Source of the DNA: Narthecium ossifragum
Taxonomy: Eukaryota > Streptophyta > Magnoliopsida > Dioscoreales > Nartheciaceae
Direction: 5' to 3'
Length of the DNA stretch: 64,000 nt
Assembly: GCA_963920575.1 (NCBI GenBank)
Contig: OY986969.1
Span: forward strand, 5,094,001-5,158,000
This document shows positions 57,199 to 64,000 of this stretch, one piece after another (the stretch's first letter is position 1; each line of letters starts with the position of its first letter). The position numbers and the translations under genes are program-made. Below the pieces are notes generated by a model. That model was not told where the DNA came from. It did not search any database and saw nothing but the letters and a program-made list of their open reading frames with translations.

Positions 57199-58753
57199 TG
57201 ATAAGACGTGAAAAGTGCACAAATCACCCTTTTAACTGGGTCTTGTTAGTCTCCGAGCAATGCTATTTTGATTGTAGTTTTCCCATTTCAGGTTTAAGGA
57301 CTCTCAGTGAAGATTAGATCAAGTTTGGTGCTAAAACAAACGAATAAAGAACTCGTCAGGAACAAATGAGCAAATGAGCAAAGGAGCAAAGATGGGTCAT
57401 CTTTGACACCAAAACTGTACCTTCTCAGAACGAATTAGATGATGTGCTATACATGGTTGGAAAGCTCTGGAAGTCTAGTTTTCGAGAGTTTTTGCGGTTC
57501 GTGATTTGGAGTTTCTTAGAGGAAGATATGCTATTTTTAGTACAGAGGTGCAGAAGAAGCAGTTAAGAAAAAACCAGATCGTTACGAGCTAAACCAGATC
57601 GATCTGGGTCGGGAAAAATCTAGTTTCTGAAGTCATCCGAGAGAAGAAGATCGATCTGATCCCAAAGAAGATCGATCTGGGTTGGCGCTGCGGGAAAAAT
57701 AAAAGGAAACTGACTAATCCGAGTTAGGTTTTGTCTTAGACTATAAATAGCCTTCTTTGGGGGCGTTTTGGAAGCCTTCCATGGCCGAATTTTCTTCATC
57801 TCTTAGGGTTTCTCTTAGTTTCTTTTCCACAAATTAGGTTAGATCTTTGGTGGAAGATCCATGGGTGGAGCGCGTCGACAACCTTCATCGACGGATCTCC
57901 TTCCTAAGATGAGTAACTAATATCTATTCGAAGGATTTCTATGATGTATTAGAGAATATCTATCTAGGGATTCCTATGGATTGGAGCATGTATTCTTTTG
58001 ATGGTTTTTAATGGATTAATCGTTTATTGGTATATCTTTATGGTGTCGATTTACATGGTGGATGAATGATTTCTTCTATTGTGCCCTAGATCTAGGTCTT
58101 GTGCATGTTAGAGGCTAGGATTGGGATCGTTTCATGATGCTTTCATGCTAGAACCATGTTTGATCTATGTTTATGAATCCTAAACCCTAAATTAAGATTA
58201 TAGAAGTGCTAGAACCACTACCTTGGTGCTAGAACCACTGAGACCTATATTCTTAACTTATCATTCGTTCCTTATTATTATTGACGTGGCAACCTCAAAG
58301 TGCTAGAGCCACTTTGATTTATTCACCAAATATCCATTCATTGATGTTAGTCATTCCGATGAAGACTTCTTACGAATCTTTGTTGAGCGGTAGGGGTTCT
58401 AGCCATTCACCTATCGACTAGATAAAACCATTAACGCTTAATTGAATTGCTTTTATCCTAGGAAGACCTAGATAGTTCTTTACTATGGATTAGAAATCTC
58501 TTGGCCGTTTATCCTATTATTATTCAGTTTAGTTTAATATTAGTTAAGAGTAGTTTAAAAACCAAAAATCATTTCCTTTATCAATCTTTTGATTTAGAAC
58601 TATACAAGGTAATTAGACTTAACACTTCTTTTCCCTGTGGATTCGACTTGGACTAATTGTTATCTACCCACAAAGTAGTTAGTTAGTGATTCGGATTATA
58701 AATTTCTAATTTGGCGTACTTGTTAAGACTACGACACTTTTCAAGGCGTGTCA
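57199..58753 (+). repeat. 5' LTR of the Athila-like element
   Basis: 1555 bp starting TGATAAGACGTGAAAAGTGC and ending AAGGCGTGTCA. A TATA box (ACTATAAATAGCC) lies at about 57741. Upstream of it (57590-57700) are several AGATCGATCTG motifs. Confidence 0.75.
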
Positions 58754-58759
58754 AAATTT

Positions 58760-58780
58760 TGGCGTCCTTGCCGGGGAACT
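58760..58780 (+). other. Primer-binding site of the Athila-like element
   Basis: TGGCGTCCTTGCCGGGGAAC, beginning six bases after the LTR end. It matches the Athila-type consensus with two to three changes. Confidence 0.7.
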
Positions 58781-59955
58781 AATTGGCGTCTTAAGTTGTT
58801 TACTTAGTGTAGTTTCTTCCAACCAGTTGTTTTCTTTATTTTTATATTTATCATAAAATAATAATAAAAAAACGAAAATCATAAAAAAAATTAAAAAAAA
58901 AACAAAACAAAAATTGAAGTTGTGCTAATATTTCTATATCTTTATGTTGATAGGAGACACCACCGTGCGAGAATTGACAACATCCAAGCAACAACGGGCG
59001 TCTCATTCTTGGACCATCCATTGTAACGTATTTCTATCTTTTGGTGTGATCATTATTGTTTTAATTATTAGACATGGCCGATGAGTATATGCCACCGGGT
59101 GATGCATTGAATAATTATTGTTTACCATCTAGTTATGCACCCGCTTATGTTAACGACACATATGATTGTTCAAATCCGGCTTATGATTTGCATGCATACT
59201 CTTGTGATCCGAATTTGAGTAGTCATACATACCCCAATTGGCAAGTCCAAGGTTACTATCCTCCAAATGTTCAGTCACAAGATTATAGCATACCGAACCC
59301 ATACCTTAATCCAAACTTTGAACCGTCTCATCATTCTCAACCACAATACCCACCACCCCAACATTGGTATAAGCCTTATGTTCCTTTGGAACCGCAAGCA
59401 CAATTAGGCCCATCTTTAGAAGAAATTATACATTCTCAATCGCAATCAATAGCTAGGATACAAGCCCAAATTGAGCAACTCACATCTTTGATGGACTCAT
59501 ATGATGATGAGGTTGATGAGTGTGGGAATGAGTCAGTACTTCCTAGTTCTAATGATGATACTTGTGATACCAAATTTACCAATGTTAGTGACACATGCAA
59601 TTATGCGATTCCTAATGAGACTTCACTTATTCATGATGATTTGAATGATGTTTCGCCAATGTGTGATGATATTATTAATGATGTTTGGCCGGCATCACAT
59701 ATTGATTGGGTGAAAGGACAAGTGCCTCATATTTTTTATGATGTTGATGATGATGATGATAGTGATGAAAGCATGTGTGACTTAGAGCCTCTTATGATTA
59801 ATGATGATGTTGAGAATGCTTATCCGATTAATGATTTTGAGGCATGTCATGGTGATGTGATTTACGATAACTCGCGAGTTCCCATTTTGGATAATTATGA
59901 TGCTTCATGTGATCTTGTTATGCCGGTTTATGAAGCTTTCCATAAGCATATGCTT

Positions 59956-62548
59956 TGTGAGGACATGTACCTCCAACCTGGTCCAACCGCGTTAGGTCGA
60001 GGGTCTGGGTTTGTGGTTTGGCTCGGTTGGCCTTGGGATGCGATCGGTTGATCGCATCGCTGCTTTTGACCCAAGTGGCATTTTGATAAATATGCTCCCT
60101 GGTGGTCAGTTTCACACCCACGTTGCATACATGGCCTTTGATTGATGTATGTGTTTGATTAGAACCTTTAGGGCGCTTCCGATCGGATGATCGGAGCTCG
60201 ATCGGGAGAGATCGAATCGGACGGCTGTGATGGATTCCAGCTTTCTATTTAAACCCTTTCTCTTTCTTTTTCTCTCCTGCGTTTGCTTTCTTCTTCTCTC
60301 TCTCCTTTGGCTGGGTGCTAGGGCATTCGGAGGCGTGGCTTCGAGAAGCGGATTCCGGCGATCGGATGTGGGGAATGCGTGGAGGAGCTGTCTGCTTCAT
60401 CAAGTAGGTGTTTCTACCTCGATCTTAGGATCGGGTTCTCCTAGGATAGGTTTATTGTATTTTCGTTGTAGGAGTACTTATTAGAATGCTGTGTAATTCT
60501 TTGTGCATGTGTTATAGATGCTTTGAAGTATTCCTACCTCGCGATTTCCGTATTCTAACGGCTGGTTTTCCGTATTATCGCCGTTTCATCGATTTTCGCC
60601 ATTTTGACCTAGATAGGAGATTTATCCGTCAAAAGTGTGATTTCTTTGCACCATTGGTTTCCCCATCGTTAATTATGCATGCTTGCAAAGTTTCATCTAT
60701 TTCCAACTTGAATTGATCCTTGAAATCCAAGAAATTGGATTTCCGGCACTGTTCTGATGAACTGTGCCTAAGACTCGACGGTCGATCGGTGCATCGACCG
60801 TCAAGCGTTGATACGCTCTTTCGGGGCTCGATGGTCGATCGGTGCATCGACCGTCGAGTATTGTTTTACTCTTTCTTGGCCTGGCGGTCGACCGTCGGAT
60901 CGACCGTCGCATTGACCGTCGCATCGACCGTCGGGCTTTGTCGGGATTTTAGCCTCCCAGGGTCGATGCATGGATCGACCGCGGGATCTTCGCTTTTCCG
61001 ATTTTACCTGACGGTCGACCGTCGGATCGACCGTCAGGTGCTGTTGGGTTTTGGGCTTCCCAGGGTCGATGAGTGGATCGACCGTCGCCCTTTGGTTTTC
61101 TTCGTGTTGGCCTCACGGTCGACAGTGGCATCGACCGTGACATCGACCGTGGCCTCACGGTCGACTGTCGGATCGACCGTCACATCGACCGTGGGCCCTT
61201 GAACATGGTTTTCTGGTCTTTCTTGAATGGCTTTCAATCGTGATTGATCTTTAAACATGTTGGGAGGTTTGCAAGTGAATTTTGTAGAGTTTTCAAAGGA
61301 TTTCTATCGGATTTGAGGATCGATTCGAGTGTCTTCCCTTTTGGACGAATCTATGATTTTGATCGCATTTAATACCTGTTTGATGTAGTTAAATGCTTCT
61401 TTGAGTACCTAACCATTTGCTAGCTAATGAGGAATTGTGAAACCTTAGCCTGATGCCGGCGTGTGCCAAGGGCTATTGTATAAATGTGGCCAGTTACCTG
61501 TGGGGTAACTGTGGAACCTTAGTCTGTCAGGTGCAAGAGAGCACTGAAGACTACTGTATATCTGTATTCATGCTTTGCTCAGATCTTTGTTTGGTTAGCA
61601 TAGTTTATTCTGTATTTGAGGCCTTTGCTATGCTTACCCTTTTGGCTAGCTGTAAGCTATGCCTAGCCCTGTATGATTAATGACATCTTGTTGCATGCCT
61701 ATATCTTGTTATCTGTGCCTGAGCATTGCATGCACCTTGATTGCATTAGAGGCATCTGAGGTTAGGCGGGCGATGAGTTGATCGCCGATCCGAGGCTCTC
61801 GGGTAGCTCGGATCTAGCCATTAGGACCGCGGCTGGGTAGTCAGGATTAGGGTGTGATGGTATAATCAGATCTCATGTGTTGAGGATGCACGCTAGTTGA
61901 CTCTGATCATTGTTTGATGTGTTCCCGATGTGGTTCCCCAAGGCTTGGTACTCCAGCTTGGGTAAGGGCGATCTTGCATGTTACTGTTCCTTGGCCTCCT
62001 GATAACTTGTTCAGGAGAGAGGTTTCATGACAAGAGCCCTTGGGACATCAACTGAGTTATGGGGCCTGTGGCATCCGTTAGACTTAGGTTGGGAGACAAC
62101 ACTGTTGTTGTTTTCCTCCCTTCAATGTGCCGTAGAGTAGAACCCTACTGAGCTTATCGCTCACTCCTACCCGGGCTGCGTTTGCAGGTGCAGGCGCCAG
62201 TTCTTCTTCAGTAGAGCCGGCGGGATCAGCTTTGGTGGCGCGACTACATCCAGAGGTGCTTGAGGTTGCTGGAGGATTATCTGTTGTACTTTTGGCAGAT
62301 TTTTGTAAATCATGTACATATTTGAGGAATTATGGGATTAGTGTATAATATTCTTTCATTGGAAGATTTGTATCAAATATTAAATAGTACAACTGATGTT
62401 ATGTAATTTAAATTTCTGTTTCACCTCTGGAATACATTTGTTTAAGTTTATCTATAATTCCGCATTGTATCGCGCCAGCTGGAGATGAATAGAGTAGGTT
62501 CCCCCTCACGCCTCGGCTCGTATGGGTTTTCTGGGTCGGGGTGTGACA
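59956..62548 (+). mobile_element. Solo LTR inserted in the Athila-like ORF
   Basis: Starts TGTGAGGACATG and ends GGGGTGTGACA. TGCTT is duplicated on both sides (59951-59955 and 62549-62553). Removal restores the surrounding reading frame. Length 2593 bp. A TATA-like CTATTTAAACC lies near 60245 in a CT-rich promoter-like context. 60770-61200 is an array of GGTCGATCGGTGCATCGACCG motifs. Same terminal pattern as the LTRs at 37717 and 38505. Confidence 0.88.
60770..61200. repeat. Array of CGGTCGAT/ATCGACCG inverted repeats
   Basis: About twenty copies of CGGTCGA or TCGACCG with the same spacers. Individual pairs such as CGACGGTCGATC, a 4-base loop and GATCGACCGTCG form strong hairpins. Open frames across this array on both strands are made by the repeats. 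Confidence 0.85.
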
Positions 62549-63549
62549 TGCTTAATATCGAGAGTGAATCATTTGATATCAACTTGCCATTTTATGAAGC
62601 TTTTCATGAGAATATTTTGGATTTTAATAATGATTCATGTGAGATTATGTTGCCGGTATATGAAAGTTTTTATAATGACATATCTAACTTTGAGTAGGAG
62701 GATTCTTATGATATTGATTTACCGGTTCATGAAGTTTTTTATGAGGATCTATCTAATCTTGATGCATATGTTGAGGAAATTTCATATAAAAATAACATTC
62801 CGGTTTTTGACGTGTTGGATGGTGATGATGCTTTGCTTTGTTTAAATGATCATGAGGACTCTAGTGAGATTGTCTATAGGACATCTCAATTTAAGCTTCT
62901 ACTAGTCATGTCATCCACACTGGTTGAACATTCTGAGAGGTTAGACCTTATTTTGATTAGAGAGCATGCTCATTTTCATCGAAACTTCAACAAAGATCTT
63001 ATAAAGACCTCTCATCCTTCTAGTACTTTGTTTGGTACGGACATTCCCTTTTTCTTTGATGAAGCTTGTTTGCATGGCTTTACCCTTCTTTGGACCATGT
63101 ATTTCTTTACTTCAAACCATCGACCTCCAAAAGACCATTTAATGATGGATCTAATTATTGAAGTCCATGGCTTGAAGGATGATAATTGGCCAATGCCTAA
63201 AGCTTATAATGAATTATTTGCCATGAATTCTCCTTTCTTCTTTGATAAAGCATGTTTGCACTTCATCTCCATCCTTCAATGCATGTATTTCTATACTTTA
63301 AATCATAGGCCACCAAAAGCCTATATGATGATAGACAGATTTATTGAAACACATGGTTTGCAGGATGGTGATTGGTCACTAACTAAATTTTTTAATGATT
63401 TCATTACTTGGGACCTGTCTTTCATCTTTGATGAATTATGTTTGCACGTCTTCTCTATGCTTCAATCCATGTATTTCTTCACCTGGAACCATCGGCCACC
63501 CAAATTCGGTTTTGATCTTTATAGCATAACGTCGAGCGGAAGACGATAA

Positions 63550-64000
63550 ATTAAGCGCTTTCTGGGAGGCAACCCAGTACTTTTTTGGATTTTTTCCAGA
63601 GTTTTTTTTTAGGGTTTTCCTTAATTTTTATGATTTTTCCATTTTTTCATTTTTTTTTCTGGAATTTCCTTATTTTTCCCGAGTTTTTCTCTCTCCTTCT
63701 CGTCGCAGCTCACCAGCGAGCCATGGACTCGTCGTCCCAGCTCGTCCCCAAGCCGTCACCACCCACCACCCATCGCCATCTCTCCGGCCATCCCCGTCCC
63801 TCCAAACCAACACCTACATCACCGCCATCTTCTCCTATACCTCCTCCCGACCTCGTATTCCCTTAATATCACCTCCTCCGACGCCGGTGAGCCTTCCCTG
63901 TTTCATCCGCCATCTCCGACCACCTCTTCCACTGCTTCCCACCGCCCTTAGCCACCTCCAGCACCTTCCTCTGTCCGTCAAGAAGCTTCTTCCACCCTCA
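63550..64000 (+). other. Internal region of the Athila-like element at the window edge
   Basis: After the ORF come the segment GGGAGGCAACCCAG, a T-rich tract, and an open frame at 63723-63866 that codes for a Ser/Pro/Thr/His-rich peptide (LVPKPSPPTTHRHLSGH). No domain recognised; continues past the window. Confidence 0.4.

Larger units (their letters stand above)
59074..63549 (+). pseudogene. Repeat-built ORF of the Athila-like element, interrupted
   Basis: The frame runs from 59074 to 59955, is interrupted by the solo LTR 59956-62548, and resumes at 62554 in the same frame once the TGCTT duplication is counted once. An in-frame TAG at 62695-62697 then breaks it, and it continues to 63549. 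The N-terminal part is rich in Tyr, Pro, Ser and Gln (PPNVQSQDYSIPNPY), with one short coiled coil (SQSIARIQAQIEQLTSLMDS). The middle is acidic (runs of Asp) with repeats of the type LPFYEAFHENIL / LPVYESFYNDIS / LPVHEVFYEDLS. The C-terminal part has three units of about 60 residues, each with FFFDEACLH ... MYFFT.NHRPPK and a (K)D.W stretch. I do not recognise it as gag, protease or polymerase. The function is unknown. Confidence 0.6.
57199..64000 (+). mobile_element. Athila-like Ty3/Gypsy element, non-autonomous, cut by the window edge
   Basis: 5' LTR 57199-58753. The sequence TTGGCGTCCTTGCCGGGGAAC after it is the type of primer site seen in Athila elements (TGGCGCCGTTGCCGGGGA). An unusual large ORF follows (59074-63549 before interruption), and after it GCGCTTTCTGGGAGGCAACCCAG, a segment also familiar from such elements. 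No reverse transcriptase is visible up to the window end. The ORF carries a solo LTR at 59956-62548. The 3' LTR lies outside the window. Confidence 0.75.

Noticed and set aside
60720..61258. Valine/threonine/arginine-rich proteins on both strands
   Set aside because: Produced by the palindromic CGGTCGAT array within a solo LTR.

Overview
This window looks like nuclear DNA of a flowering plant. It has long introns, dispersed genes, GA/CT microsatellites, Tourist-like MITEs, Copia and Athila-type Gypsy retrotransposons, and a degraded plant pararetrovirus. I cannot name the species. The gene set (Rho GDI, an IBH1-like bHLH, a STRUBBELIG-like kinase remnant) is general to angiosperms. One 200-base assembly gap (N) lies at 12727-12926.

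Host genes. Four are supportable. (1) A five-exon Rho GDP-dissociation inhibitor, + strand, 6671-8241. (2) A two-exon acidic membrane protein of unknown function, - strand, 12282-9198. (3) A large - strand gene for a multi-pass membrane protein of unknown function, running from 36532 to about 19713 in at least nine exons; its introns hold most of the repeats between 20 and 34 kb. (4) A single-exon IBH1-like atypical bHLH regulator, - strand, 51344-50883, with GA/CT tracts crowding its upstream side.

Mobile and repeated DNA, left to right. A 3.0-kb fold-back (giant Tourist-like) element at 3020-6042 is built of about 20-bp subrepeats in two opposed arms. Small MITEs lie at 2707, 8699, 14992, 18961, 47641 and 56336. 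A composite, partly inverted element at 12.5-17.1 kb carries a receptor-kinase fragment and a GRF-like exon. Inside the large - strand gene are a 239-bp duplication, a CT-rich tandem repeat, a pararetrovirus fragment with promoter and primer-binding site (23.43-25.55 kb), and a complete but decayed Copia element (27302-33221, AGTAT target duplication), itself holding a solo LTR (29077-30206, ACTCT).

From 37184 to 45587 a second Copia is split by a solo LTR (37717-42836, ATCAC), which contains a related LTR in reverse orientation (38505-40851). A third LTR copy of that family (59956-62548, TGCTT) sits in the ORF of an Athila-like non-autonomous element that starts at 57199 and runs off the right edge. 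A third Copia fragment lies at about 54.8-56.6 kb.

I found no convincing tRNA, rRNA, CRISPR array or bacterial-style operon. The most unusual observations are the 3-kb fold-back element, the repeated appearance of self-complementary GATC-type motif arrays in several different LTRs, the virus fragment ending about 12 bp from a host splice donor, and the repeat-built protein of the Athila-like element.
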